Assembly: GCA_964438515.1 (NCBI GenBank)
Contig: CAYTLK010000149.1
Location: 1-6,952, forward strand
DNA length: 6,952 nucleotides
Direction: 5' to 3'
Source of the DNA: RGIG3701 sp964438515
Lineage (GTDB): Bacteria > Planctomycetota > Planctomycetia > Pirellulales > Thermoguttaceae
Of the stretch, positions 1 to 6,847 are shown piece by piece. The notes beneath the pieces were generated by a model, which saw only the letters and a program-made list of their open reading frames with translations, did no database searches and was not told where the DNA came from. A program made the translations under genes and the position numbers. Numbering within the stretch: position 1 is the stretch's first letter; every line of letters begins with the position of its first letter.

Positions 1-1253
1 TTCAATTCTTTCCGAGCCAGTTCTTCGGGCGATTTGATGTTTTCTTTGGCATCGTCGAGCATTTCGTTCATTGCCGCCACGAGCAAACCTGCCGAACCGG
101 TGGCAAAGTCCCAAACATAGGAATCTTTGTTCACTCGAGCCAGACGCACCAATAGCGATGCCACGTAGGAAGGTGTCAGGACGACATCATTGAGCTTGTC
201 CTGCGTAAAACCGAGCCACGAGTACATTTCGTTAAAGAGTTTGCCCGTAAAATCAGTCGTCAGTTCAACTTTGTAATAAATGCCGAGGTCATCCACAATC
301 TTTACGAAAACGCGTTTAAGCTGGCTTTCGTCGTTGGTGACTTTGTTGATGTTATCCGTCATCAGCGTATTTTGCAGCGTACGTATAATGAGGTTTTTCT
401 TCTCGTCGGGCAGCTGCTTTTCGTTCAGGAACGCCTCGATCCTTGCAATTAAAATATCGCCGTCTCGTCCGCCGATGAATGTTTGTGATTTTAAATCTTT
501 TTTTTCGAGGGGAGGAACTTTTCCAGGGATGCCGAGCGTGGCGATAATGGAGGCGGCAACGAGATAAACGCGGTCGTTTTCGCCCAGACCTTTTTCATTC
601 TGGTAGATGTCGTTGTTGAGTTTTACCAGACTTGCTTCAATGGCTCTTTCACGCTGTTCACGCAGTTTGTCGATTTCCTCTTGCGTGAGCGACAGCTTTT
701 TGACTTCTTCAATGAACGCATCAAAATTTTCTTCTTTCAAAAAGGAAAAATCGGTAAATTCACCCACTTTTTGCCCTACGCCAAAATTGCTTTTTGATAC
801 GTAATACACGCCGATTTGGTGACGGATTTTTCCGGTTTCGTCTTTATAACCGGTCATTCCAATCGCAATAATGTCGGTGTAGCTCGTGTGATGAAGCAGC
901 GCATTCGCGTAATGTACCGCACCGTTGACGGCATAGGAATTAATGTTTTTAAAATTCGGTTCGTTTCGAGAAGTTTTGTTCTCCACCTGACCCGCATCGT
1001 CCAATTTCACGAGACGGTCTTTGTAGCCTTTGTACTCGATAAGAATAGGATAAAAACGAAGGTCTTTGCTTTTCAGCAACAGTTTCGCATCGGGAAGGTT
1101 TCCGCCGGAGCCGCCGTTCTTGGAGTAATAATCTTCAAGCGCCTTGTCGATTTCATCATTGAGCGACTCCTGCTCCAGTTTATAGTCGAGATTGTACGAT
1201 TTCAGCCAGCCGTTGGCGAGGTCGGCTATGTTGGGTTCAATAGATTGTATCAT
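1..1253 (-). CDS. Restriction-modification protein: N-terminal PD-(D/E)xK nuclease plus N6-adenine DNA methylase (5' part only)
   Basis: Probable restriction-modification subunit that both methylates adenine and cuts DNA, in the style of type I HsdM or the BcgI (type IIB) A subunit. The frame is open from ATG 1253-1251 to the window edge (417 complete codons). An in-frame stop at 1265-1263, with no ATG between, fixes the start; no good Shine-Dalgarno is visible. Residues 54-75 carry a PD-(D/E)xK pattern: Pro54-Asp55, then Glu73-Tyr-Lys75 after hydrophobic residues, as in BcgI-type fusions. Residues 195-345 are mostly helical and HsdM-like. A Thr-Pro-Ser-Tyr segment (about 364-367) precedes methylase motif I, DFATGSAG (382-389), the SAM-binding loop. 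The catalytic NPPY motif lies beyond the edge. Family members are usually about 650-700 residues, so roughly 60% is seen. A specificity subunit would be expected further left. G+C is lower than in its neighbours, suggesting transfer. A plain HsdM without nuclease activity is the main alternative. Confidence 0.88.
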   Translation of the reverse strand, partial: MIQSIEPNIADLANGWLKSYNLDYKLEQESLNDEIDKALEDYYSKNGGSGGNLPDAKLLLKSKDLRFYPILIEYKGYKDRLVKLDDAGQVENKTSRNEPNFKNINSYAVNGAVHYANALLHHTSYTDIIAIGMTGYKDETGKIRHQIGVYYVSKSNFGVGQKVGEFTDFSFLKEENFDAFIEEVKKLSLTQEEIDKLREQRERAIEASLVKLNNDIYQNEKGLGENDRVYLVAASIIATLGIPGKVPPLEKKDLKSQTFIGGRDGDILIARIEAFLNEKQLPDEKKNLIIRTLQNTLMTDNINKVTNDESQLKRVFVKIVDDLGIYYKVELTTDFTGKLFNEMYSWLGFTQDKLNDVVLTPSYVASLLVRLARVNKDSYVWDFATGSAGLLVAAMNEMLDDAKENIKSPEELARKEL

Positions 1254-1299
1254 GGCGGATTTTTAATAACTGTACAGATTCATTTTGAGGAGAATACAC

Positions 1300-1344
1300 A
1301 ACCCACCTCAAATTCCCCTCTTCGTAAGAGGGGAATGAAGGGTT
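1300..1344. repeat. REP-like imperfect palindrome between two genes
   Basis: A perfect 11-bp inverted repeat (ATTCCCCTCTT at 1312-1322 and its complement at 1326-1336, loop CGT) sits inside a second pair of arms, AACCC at 1300-1304 and GGGTT at 1340-1344. The whole 45-bp unit can fold as a hairpin on either strand. It lies between the stop of the HTH gene and the start of the RM gene. No T-run follows on either strand, so it is not a typical intrinsic terminator, though it could block 3' exonucleases. The C4/G4-rich arms with AACCC/GGGTT ends resemble dispersed REP/MITE-type repeats of many bacterial genomes. Only one copy is visible here, so the repeat identity is inferred. Confidence 0.7.
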
Positions 1345-1378
1345 CCGATAGAAAATAACCTGACACTCTGGTTTCTTC

Positions 1379-2365
1379 TTATTTATTGATGAACGTGTTG
1401 ATGACCCAATCCATCAAGGCGCTGGAATACGGCGTCTTGTCCCAGCTCCAGATGTTGCGGATGAGATCAATCGAGAATAAAAGAGTCGTCGTCAGAAATA
1501 TAAAACAAACGATCAAACCCAATACCGACCAAATTGAATACGCCCGCTCCGGCTGGTCGTACCAACTGTACTGAATCACCGGCGCACTGGGCATCATTCC
1601 GGTGTCCGCGCCCAAACTGTCGTCTGCGACCGCCGCTCCGTCATCAAGCCCCGATGCATTATTCAGTTCGTCGCCGCCTGCCGCAGGTCCAAGGTCGCCA
1701 AGTTCCTCATTTTCATCAATCATGATGACTTGGGAACCGCTGTCTTCCTCGTCACCCTCCTCATCGTCGGTCGTCAGACTGAAATCGTCGCTGGGAACGG
1801 TGCTCGAAAGGGAAGCCGCAAGACTGCCGCTCAGGAGGGAACTGCCCATCTGGAGATTGTCTTCGCCGAGTTCAAGGACTTCGCCGCTTTCATCTTCGTC
1901 GAGCGAAATGCCGGAGTCGGTGGTGCTCATGAGGGAGATGCCGCTTTGTTCGCCCAACGCCAGACCGCTTCCGCCGACGCTGCTTCCAGTGAGGGCGTTG
2001 TCTTCGCCCAGAACGAGATCGTCGCTTCCATCCTCGCTGTCTTTGTAGTCGGAGAGCGCAAGACCCGATTCTTCGGGGCTGAACGTCACGTCGTTGTCGA
2101 GCGTGTTGTTGATGTCGGAAGAACCGCCCAACCCGCTCGCACCGTCGTTGTGGTCGTAATCGTCACCATAGCCGTAATCATCAGCGCTGCTCACCGCATT
2201 GCGCAAGTCGGACGCATATTTATCGACATCTTCCTGACGAAACTTCCATGCCGAACCGTCTTTATAACCGCGCAGTTGGCCTTGAGTTGTGGCCGCAATC
2301 ACTTCTGCGTTGGTGATACTTAACGTCGAGGCGACTTCTTCTACTGTCAGGTATTTTTCTGCCAT
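1379..2365 (-). CDS. Excisionase-like HTH protein with acidic linker and C-terminal membrane segment
   Basis: Function unknown; it appears to be a DNA-binding-type domain tethered to the membrane. Residues 5-55 form a MerR/excisionase-like helix-turn-helix: LTVEEVASTL, a turn, then a helix ending in LRGYKDGSAWKF, whose Gly-x-Trp-x-Phe wing is typical, then a DVDKY helix. Residues 60-260 are a low-complexity, strongly acidic Asp/Glu/Ser/Gly linker with recurring SG(L/I)xL units at 100, 133, 141 and 151 and LGEDN twice (119, 166). Residues 279-301 (SIWSVLGLIVCF and on to LLFSI) are one clear transmembrane helix, followed by a Trp-rich 27-residue tail. I know this arrangement from planctomycete hypothetical proteins. 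There is no signal peptide, so the HTH is predicted to be cytoplasmic. The ATG at 2365 has AGGA eight bases upstream. A promoter and a leader hairpin precede it. The HTH may bind something other than DNA. Confidence 0.9.
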   Translation of the reverse strand: MAEKYLTVEEVASTLSITNAEVIAATTQGQLRGYKDGSAWKFRQEDVDKYASDLRNAVSSADDYGYGDDYDHNDGASGLGGSSDINNTLDNDVTFSPEESGLALSDYKDSEDGSDDLVLGEDNALTGSSVGGSGLALGEQSGISLMSTTDSGISLDEDESGEVLELGEDNLQMGSSLLSGSLAASLSSTVPSDDFSLTTDDEEGDEEDSGSQVIMIDENEELGDLGPAAGGDELNNASGLDDGAAVADDSLGADTGMMPSAPVIQYSWYDQPERAYSIWSVLGLIVCFIFLTTTLLFSIDLIRNIWSWDKTPYSSALMDWVINTFINK

Positions 2366-2373
2366 GATGAAAT

Positions 2374-2377
2374 TCCT
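2374..2377 (-). promoter_or_regulatory. Shine-Dalgarno of the HTH-membrane gene
   Basis: AGGA on the minus strand ends eight bases before the ATG at 2365, supporting that start. A second AGGA-containing stretch about 15 bases further upstream (around 2386-2390) is too far away to act on this codon. Confidence 0.65.
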
Positions 2378-2408
2378 GCTTTTTTTTCCTTATAATATTC
2401 AGTATGAG

Positions 2409-2446
2409 GAGGGCTGCACTGTTCGTGTAAAGAACAATACACCCTC
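2409..2446 (-). promoter_or_regulatory. 5' leader stem-loop of the HTH-membrane gene
   Basis: Read on the minus strand, 2446-2432 pairs with 2424-2409: 15 base pairs, one bulged A (2415) and a 7-base loop. Three pairs are G.U in minus-strand RNA and would be A.C mismatches in plus-strand RNA, so the fold favours minus-strand transcription. Its 5' base coincides with the start expected from the promoter at 2454-2482, so the mRNA would begin almost directly with this hairpin. No U-run follows, so it is not a typical terminator for the upstream gene. A transcript-stabilising 5' hairpin or a regulatory leader is the likely role; which of the two cannot be told. Confidence 0.6.
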
Positions 2447-2453
2447 ACCCTTT

Positions 2454-2482
2454 ATTATTGTCAAAATCGTTCCAAAAGTCAA
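2454..2482 (-). promoter_or_regulatory. Sigma70-like promoter of the HTH-membrane gene
   Basis: On the minus strand, TTGACT (2482-2477, 5/6 to consensus) and AATAAT (2459-2454, 5/6) are separated by 17 bases. The predicted start is near 2447, leaving a leader of about 80 bases. It lies just downstream of the PEP-CTERM gene stop, so the HTH gene need not depend on read-through. Confidence 0.6.
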
Positions 2483-2527
2483 TTCTTTTTTCTTCTTTTT
2501 GGGAATGAAAAGGGAAAAAAACGAAAA

Positions 2528-5500
2528 TCACCCGGCATAATCGGTACATCCGCAACAGTTGCGCTTTCGGAAACGCCGCACGAGGCCCATCGCGGAGGCT
2601 CCCAGAAGGAACAGAATCCACGCGGACGGTTCCGGAACCATGTCGGAACGAATGCTCAGGACACCGTTTCCGCCTGCCAAAAGCCCCGAAATATCCCAAT
2701 AAGACTGATCGAAAATGCTGTTGATCGTGATGCTGCTGAAATCGAGATTCATCGTTCCGCCATTTTCCGCGTTCAATAGATTCATCGCCCCGGTATACGT
2801 TGGGTCGCCGAACACATCGACGACGAGATTTCCGCTGTAATCTGCGTTTCCGCTTACGAAGAGCCGATCGTACGTGCCGATTTCCGCATTCACTTCCATT
2901 TGGAGCGTCGCCTCTTCGCCCATCGTGTAATTCCCGTTAATGTGCATATCTGCAATTTCGGAATCCATGTTGGCCAAAAGGACGCCTTGAGTCGAATTGT
3001 TCAAGAGGCTTACGCTCCCGGAGGAATTCGTCATCGTCATGCTGTTGATGCTGTTTCCGCCCCAGCCTTCGTAGTAACGATATTCAAAATTATGCCAGCC
3101 TTCCGTGAGGTTAATCGCGGTGTTGATGCTTGCTTTTCCCCACGGTTCAGCTTGGTTGACGGAACTCATCTGCGAGACGAGCTGTCCGTCTACATAGATA
3201 AACCCGCCGTCATCAGCCGAGAAACTGAACGTATAATCGTCAGCTTTATTAATGTACACCATTCCATTGTAAATCAAACTGTAATAGTCGATGTCTGGGC
3301 CTGAATTGTTCGCCATTTGTCCGTCTCCCAAGTTTCCGACACCGGTTGCCGCAGGGGTCTTTTCCTTCACGCCAGTCCAGAAATTCTCCGCATCGGTCAA
3401 AGTCGGATGGGTCCAGCTTGAGCTGTTCTCCGTCGTGTATCCGGGGAAACCATCGTTCAAACCGGTAAATTTGTAGCGCGCCCAATCGAGTCCCTGCGAG
3501 ATGTTTCCGCCGACGTGCAGCGTTCCGCCCGTTTGCGTGAGGTTACCGACAACATTCTTTGTGATGAGATTTCCGCCTTTAAAGGTGATATTCTGTGCGT
3601 TCTTGACGGTCTCTGCCTGAACGTATGCGTTGTCGGAGATCGTCATTTTTCCCGTTCCCGCCGCGCCGACGGTTAACGTTTGCGCCGTTTTCAGAATGCC
3701 GCCCGAAACGGTCAAATCGCCATTTCCAGTTGCCGATTCACCAACACGGGTGTTCGTCGCATTGACGATTCCGCCCGTCTGCGTCATCGTGCCGAGAGCA
3801 CGGTTTCCAACGGAGAGGTTTGGAGTTGTAACCGATCCGCCCGAGACCGTTACGTTTCCCTCGGATCCCGCGCTGTCTGCAATCGAGAGATACCAATTGG
3901 TAGAGAAAGTGCCGCTCGTCATTTCCATCACGCCTTTTCCATCACGCCCAACGTTCAAACTGTTGACGGAGAGGGAACCGCCGTTGATTTTGAGCGTTCC
4001 AGTCGAACCTGCCGCGTGTCCGAAGTTCACGTCGCCGCCAAACACTGCGGTCCCGCTCTTCATGACAAACTCGCCGATGCCGCCGGATGTCGTGCCGATG
4101 TACATCGCGCGGTGCGGGTTGTTGGGGTCTGCGGAGGTGGTCGTGAAGGAGCCTCCGTTCATCGTGATTCTCTGAACCGTCGCGGAGTTTCCGTACTGAA
4201 ATGTGTCTTTTGTGTCGAATGTTGCGCCGGAATTTACGTTCAGGTCGTTGACGGCCAGCGTTCCGGCGGTGTACGTGAACGTTCCTGCGTTGAGGTTTGC
4301 GGTCGTTGCAGTCAGCGTTCCGCCCTTCATGTTGAACGAACCGCTTGCGGTGGCGAGCGTGAGCGTCGTGGTTTTGAGCGAGCCGTTCGACAGATTGAAT
4401 GCGCCCGTCGATTGAGTTCCGACCGAGATTTCATCTGCGGAAGTGAGCGTTCCGCCCTTCATGTTGAAGGTTCCGTTTCCAGTGGTGGCGCCTTCCGTTC
4501 CCTCACCGAGTGTCATTCGTGCGATATTCAAAGTTCCGCCGTTCAGATTGAACGTACCGACAGTTTTGTGTCCGACGGTAATCCATCCGAGGTTCATCGT
4601 TCCGCCGTTCTGTTCGACTTCAGCCGACCCGGAGGAACGGTTTCCGACGCAGAAATAGTTCGAAGAATTCGCCATATTCACGGTTCCGCCGCTTACCGTG
4701 AGTTTTCCGCTTCCCGTACCATTGAATCCGCCCACGTCGAAACTTCCGCCCGTGGTGAAGGTTCCGCTTTCAATGTGGAGCTCCGCAATTCCGGTTGTGG
4801 AGGCGATGGAGGTGACGCCGGAGAGGGTTCCGCCAGCGATGTAGATGTTGTTTGTGGCGACGGTATTCGAGTAATTCAGCTTTCCGCCGGCAATCAGAAT
4901 GACTTTTTCAGCGCCGGCCAGCGTCGCAGTCGTCGCGGTGAGTGAAGCGGTTCCGGTAGAAAGACCGTTTCCGACCGTGATGCTTTTAACGATTGGAGAA
5001 TTCGCCATCGTGACGCTTCCCGACTCGATAAAGGCGTGCACTCCAGCAGCCAGCGTCCCCGTTCCAGTGCCGTCCGACTTCACCCAGCTTGAATCGCCCC
5101 AGTTTCCCGTTGTGCCATTCCAGGCGTACGTTGCGAGATTGTTTGCCATAATGTCGGTCTGAACGGACATTTCGGAGGCGGTCAGACCATGATTGAAGAT
5201 GCGGATTTCCGCAATGTCGCCCGCATACCAGCCGCCGTCGGCTCCCATGCGTCCGATGAGCAGCGGAGTGTTATTTCGTGCAGAATTCGTAACCGTTGCG
5301 GTTCCCTGCGACACGCCGTTGTTCCAGACGTTCAGCTGCGACCCCGTGACGGTCATTCCCGCAATGGCGGTCGCGCCGACCTCCACGGTTCCAGAAGAAT
5401 TCAGCGTGGTATCTTTTACGCTTGTTCCGTAACCCGCAACCACATTTTTCCCGGATTTGTAACCGAGTCCCCAGTCGGCCGTGACTCCCGCCTGCTCGGC

Positions 5501-5893
5501 CGCGACGAGTCCTGAATCCTGGTAGAAATTACCGTTGCCGGAACATCCGACCGCCGAAGGAGTGAATTTCACGAGGACCGAGAAGTCCGTGAGGCCCGCA
5601 ATGGGGTTCGTCGCAGAGGAAAAATTGGCTCCGGCGCTGCCGACTGCAGAACCGCTGCGCGTGAATGTGACGGCATTTCCCGCTGCGTTCAAATAGGGGT
5701 AAATCCCGGCGCCGGCAACAGCCGTTGCGGAAATTCCCGAAACACGGTCGGTCCAGCTGACGGCAGTCGTCTGGCTGGTATTCGTATAATCGCTTCCGAC
5801 CCACCAAGCACTCAAGCCGCCGTTTTGCGCAAAAACAGACGCACACAGGGACGAACAAAGCGAAAACGCCATCAAAAACATGTGTTTTTTCAT
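2528..5893 (-). CDS. Secreted PEP-CTERM surface protein: LamG, beta-strand repeats, PA14
   Basis: A 1121-residue exported protein, probably displayed on the envelope and involved in glycan binding or adhesion. Residues 1-22 are a Sec signal peptide (MKK, hydrophobic core, cleavage likely after SVFA). Residues 26-243 are a LamG/concanavalin-like domain ending in the diagnostic DIAEIRIFNHGLTASE. Residues 355-797 are about 18 beta-type repeats of 22-24 residues. Residues 805-970 are a PA14-like domain, with YNGMVYINKADDYTFSFSADD and a WHNFEYRYYE strand. The C-terminus is a PEP-CTERM signal: VPEPS (1086-1090), a hydrophobic stretch, and an Arg/Lys cluster (1106-1111). Exosortase, encoded elsewhere, would be expected to process it. 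A 10-residue Cys-containing tail follows. The Shine-Dalgarno (GGGG, six bases upstream) is weak, but the signal peptide fixes the ATG. The gene has its own promoter. No catalytic motif is seen; the ligand is unknown. Confidence 0.93.
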   Translation of the reverse strand: MKKHMFLMAFSLCSSLCASVFAQNGGLSAWWVGSDYTNTSQTTAVSWTDRVSGISATAVAGAGIYPYLNAAGNAVTFTRSGSAVGSAGANFSSATNPIAGLTDFSVLVKFTPSAVGCSGNGNFYQDSGLVAAEQAGVTADWGLGYKSGKNVVAGYGTSVKDTTLNSSGTVEVGATAIAGMTVTGSQLNVWNNGVSQGTATVTNSARNNTPLLIGRMGADGGWYAGDIAEIRIFNHGLTASEMSVQTDIMANNLATYAWNGTTGNWGDSSWVKSDGTGTGTLAAGVHAFIESGSVTMANSPIVKSITVGNGLSTGTASLTATTATLAGAEKVILIAGGKLNYSNTVATNNIYIAGGTLSGVTSIASTTGIAELHIESGTFTTGGSFDVGGFNGTGSGKLTVSGGTVNMANSSNYFCVGNRSSGSAEVEQNGGTMNLGWITVGHKTVGTFNLNGGTLNIARMTLGEGTEGATTGNGTFNMKGGTLTSADEISVGTQSTGAFNLSNGSLKTTTLTLATASGSFNMKGGTLTATTANLNAGTFTYTAGTLAVNDLNVNSGATFDTKDTFQYGNSATVQRITMNGGSFTTTSADPNNPHRAMYIGTTSGGIGEFVMKSGTAVFGGDVNFGHAAGSTGTLKINGGSLSVNSLNVGRDGKGVMEMTSGTFSTNWYLSIADSAGSEGNVTVSGGSVTTPNLSVGNRALGTMTQTGGIVNATNTRVGESATGNGDLTVSGGILKTAQTLTVGAAGTGKMTISDNAYVQAETVKNAQNITFKGGNLITKNVVGNLTQTGGTLHVGGNISQGLDWARYKFTGLNDGFPGYTTENSSSWTHPTLTDAENFWTGVKEKTPAATGVGNLGDGQMANNSGPDIDYYSLIYNGMVYINKADDYTFSFSADDGGFIYVDGQLVSQMSSVNQAEPWGKASINTAINLTEGWHNFEYRYYEGWGGNSINSMTMTNSSGSVSLLNNSTQGVLLANMDSEIADMHINGNYTMGEEATLQMEVNAEIGTYDRLFVSGNADYSGNLVVDVFGDPTYTGAMNLLNAENGGTMNLDFSSITINSIFDQSYWDISGLLAGGNGVLSIRSDMVPEPSAWILFLLGASAMGLVRRFRKRNCCGCTDYAG
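3503..4830 (-). repeat. Tandem 22-24-codon beta-strand repeats within the PEP-CTERM gene
   Basis: The encoded units follow a pattern of about GG(T/S)L, x4-5, LxVG, x4-5, GxLxhS/N, as at residues 430, 452, 480, 638, 685, 707 and 731. The units have diverged in DNA, but their GGxL turns share a GTTCCGCC-like plus-strand motif. The pattern matches what I know as T5SS/PEP-CTERM-associated repeats, which are expected to stack as a beta-helix. The copies around residues 540-620 are irregular in spacing. Confidence 0.8.
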
Positions 5894-5944
5894 AAATTAC
5901 CCCACAAATGTCAGCAATTCATATTGTTTGTTTAACAGTATTCT

Positions 5945-5972
5945 ATTGTAAACCACTCTTTTAGAAAGTCAA
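5945..5972 (-). promoter_or_regulatory. Sigma70-like promoter of the PEP-CTERM gene
   Basis: On the minus strand, TTGACT (5972-5967, 5/6) and TACAAT (5950-5945, 5/6) are 16 bases apart. The predicted start is near 5938, giving a leader of about 45 bases. The upstream side is very A/T-rich (5973-6020), like an UP element. Confidence 0.6.
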
Positions 5973-5973
5973 G

Positions 5974-6002
5974 AAAAAATTTCAGAAAAACACAAATTTT
6001 TT
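5974..6002. repeat. A/T-only inverted repeat upstream of the PEP-CTERM promoter
   Basis: AAAAAATTT (5974-5982) and AAATTTTTT (5994-6002) are perfect 9-bp arms around 11 bases. With no G-C pairs it is a poor terminator for maf. Bent or UP-element-like DNA next to the -35 box is more plausible. No other terminator for maf is visible in 5894-6053. Confidence 0.4.
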
Positions 6003-6053
6003 TGGTTTTTTAAAAGAAATTCCAACAAAAGGATGGGTTAAATCATTCAATAA

Positions 6054-6692
6054 TCAAAGAAGTGCCGAGAACCATCCCGCCGCAGGACGCAACAGTTCGG
6101 TGAGGCGCTCGATCGGAAGCCCTACGACGTTCGATTCCGTTCCTTCAAGGATTTTGAGCCAGTCGTTTCCGTCCTGATAGCCGAACGCGCCCGCTTTTCC
6201 GACCCATTTTTCCGAATCGAGGTACGCAGAAAGCTGGTCGGGGGTCAGACGGTCCATCTCAAGGCGCGTCACAACCGATTCGAGATGGAGGCGGGCGGGG
6301 ACGCTGGGATTGAGGAGGCAGAGGCCCGAAATCACCTCATGAACGCTCCCCGAAAGCATCGAAAGCATGCGCTGCGCGTCGTTTCGGTCCACGGGTTTTC
6401 CGAGGATTTCGCCCTGACAGACCGCCACCGTGTCGCAAGCAACAATCACAATATCTTCATCCGGAAACCGTTTCGCGACGTTCTGCGCCTTGAGCTGCGC
6501 CTCGAAAACGACGAATTCTGCCGGGGAGTCGAATCGCTTCGGGTCGAATTCCGTCTCGACGTTTGCGTCTGCGGGAAGCACCTGAAACGTGAATCCCGCC
6601 TGCGTCATCAACTCCCGACGACGCGGCGAGGCGCTCGCAAGCACGATTTTTCGGAACTGAAACGGATTGGATTCTTCGTTTTTTTCGTTCAT
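6054..6692 (-). CDS. maf: Maf/YhdE-family nucleoside triphosphate pyrophosphatase
   Basis: Cytoplasmic house-cleaning enzyme that hydrolyses nucleoside triphosphates (in the YhdE branch dTTP, UTP and modified pyrimidines) to the monophosphate and pyrophosphate; also linked to septum inhibition in some bacteria. At 212 residues it is close to the usual 190-210, with a short N-terminal extension. Family motifs are in order: LASASPRRREL (18-28), the N-terminal Ser-Arg-Arg signature; Lys68 in a KAQNVAKRF helix; ACDTV (85-89), where Asp-Thr rather than the Asp-Gln of the YceF branch suggests YhdE-type specificity (inference); LGKP (97-100); SG (114-115); KAGAFGYQ (166-173); and NVVGLP (188-193). 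Nothing essential appears missing. The ATG at 6692 has AGGA seven bases upstream and its own promoter. The gene ends 160 bp before the PEP-CTERM start, and the two need not be co-transcribed. Confidence 0.96.
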   Translation of the reverse strand: MNEKNEESNPFQFRKIVLASASPRRRELMTQAGFTFQVLPADANVETEFDPKRFDSPAEFVVFEAQLKAQNVAKRFPDEDIVIVACDTVAVCQGEILGKPVDRNDAQRMLSMLSGSVHEVISGLCLLNPSVPARLHLESVVTRLEMDRLTPDQLSAYLDSEKWVGKAGAFGYQDGNDWLKILEGTESNVVGLPIERLTELLRPAAGWFSALL

Positions 6693-6699
6693 GGGACTT

Positions 6700-6703
6700 T
6701 CCT
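6700..6703 (-). promoter_or_regulatory. Shine-Dalgarno of maf
   Basis: AGGA on the minus strand ends seven bases before the ATG at 6692 and supports this start over later Met codons. Confidence 0.6.
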
Positions 6704-6734
6704 ATAGTGGAGACAAAGGTTCTGTAGTTTCTCC

Positions 6735-6762
6735 ATTATACCCGATTTGACAAAAGTTTCAA
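6735..6762 (-). promoter_or_regulatory. Sigma70-like promoter of maf
   Basis: On the minus strand, TTGAAA (6762-6757, 4/6) and a perfect TATAAT (6740-6735) are 16 bases apart. The predicted start is near 6728, giving a leader of about 35 bases. It diverges from the plus-strand promoter at 6813-6841. Confidence 0.65.
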
Positions 6763-6812
6763 GAAGGAGTGGGAAGATTTTGAACTTTTTTTCTATTTTT
6801 CACTAAAAAGAC

Positions 6813-6841
6813 TTGGAAAGTTTTCGAACTTTATGTATAAT
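6813..6841 (+). promoter_or_regulatory. Plus-strand sigma70-like promoter with operator-like inverted repeat
   Basis: TTGGAA (6813-6818, 4/6) and a perfect TATAAT (6836-6841) are exactly 17 bases apart, with a predicted start near 6848. The spacer region holds a perfect inverted repeat, AAAGTT (6817-6822), TTCG, AACTTT (6827-6832), placed where a repressor dimer would block polymerase. GAACTTT recurs at 6782-6788, 44 bp upstream of its copy at 6826-6832. TGTAT (6841-6845) and ATACA (6848-6852) form a second small inverted repeat over the start site. Promoter call is fairly strong; operator role is inference. Confidence 0.6.
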
Positions 6842-6847
6842 GTATTC

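Noticed and set aside
1270..1277. CTGTACAG palindrome just upstream of the RM gene start, a possible regulator site
   Set aside because: An 8-bp palindrome is expected by chance about once per 256 positions, and no second half-site or promoter is clear nearby.
816..1358. Plus-strand open frame of 180 codons running through the palindrome
   Set aside because: It is antisense to the RM gene, whose minus-strand translation has methylase and nuclease motifs. Its end is simply the translated REP-like repeat.
1730..2323. Plus-strand open frames across the HTH-membrane gene
   Set aside because: They are shadows of the Asp/Ser/Gly-rich linker codons; no ribosome site or domain supports them.
2483..2527. 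Possible intrinsic terminator after the PEP-CTERM gene
   Set aside because: The stretch has T- and A-runs, but the only stem is a weak CTTTT/AAAAG pairing with no GC core.
3680..4945. Long open frame (421 codons) on the plus strand opposite the PEP-CTERM gene
   Set aside because: It is antisense to a clear secreted-protein gene with signal peptide, domains and sorting signal. Its translation is Arg/Ser/Val-rich with no recognisable domain, as expected from the complement of G/T-rich repeat codons.
6747..6752. Perfect TTGACA on the plus strand
   Set aside because: No -10-like hexamer occurs 16-18 bases downstream (sequence there is TGGGAA). The real plus-strand promoter appears to be at 6813-6841.
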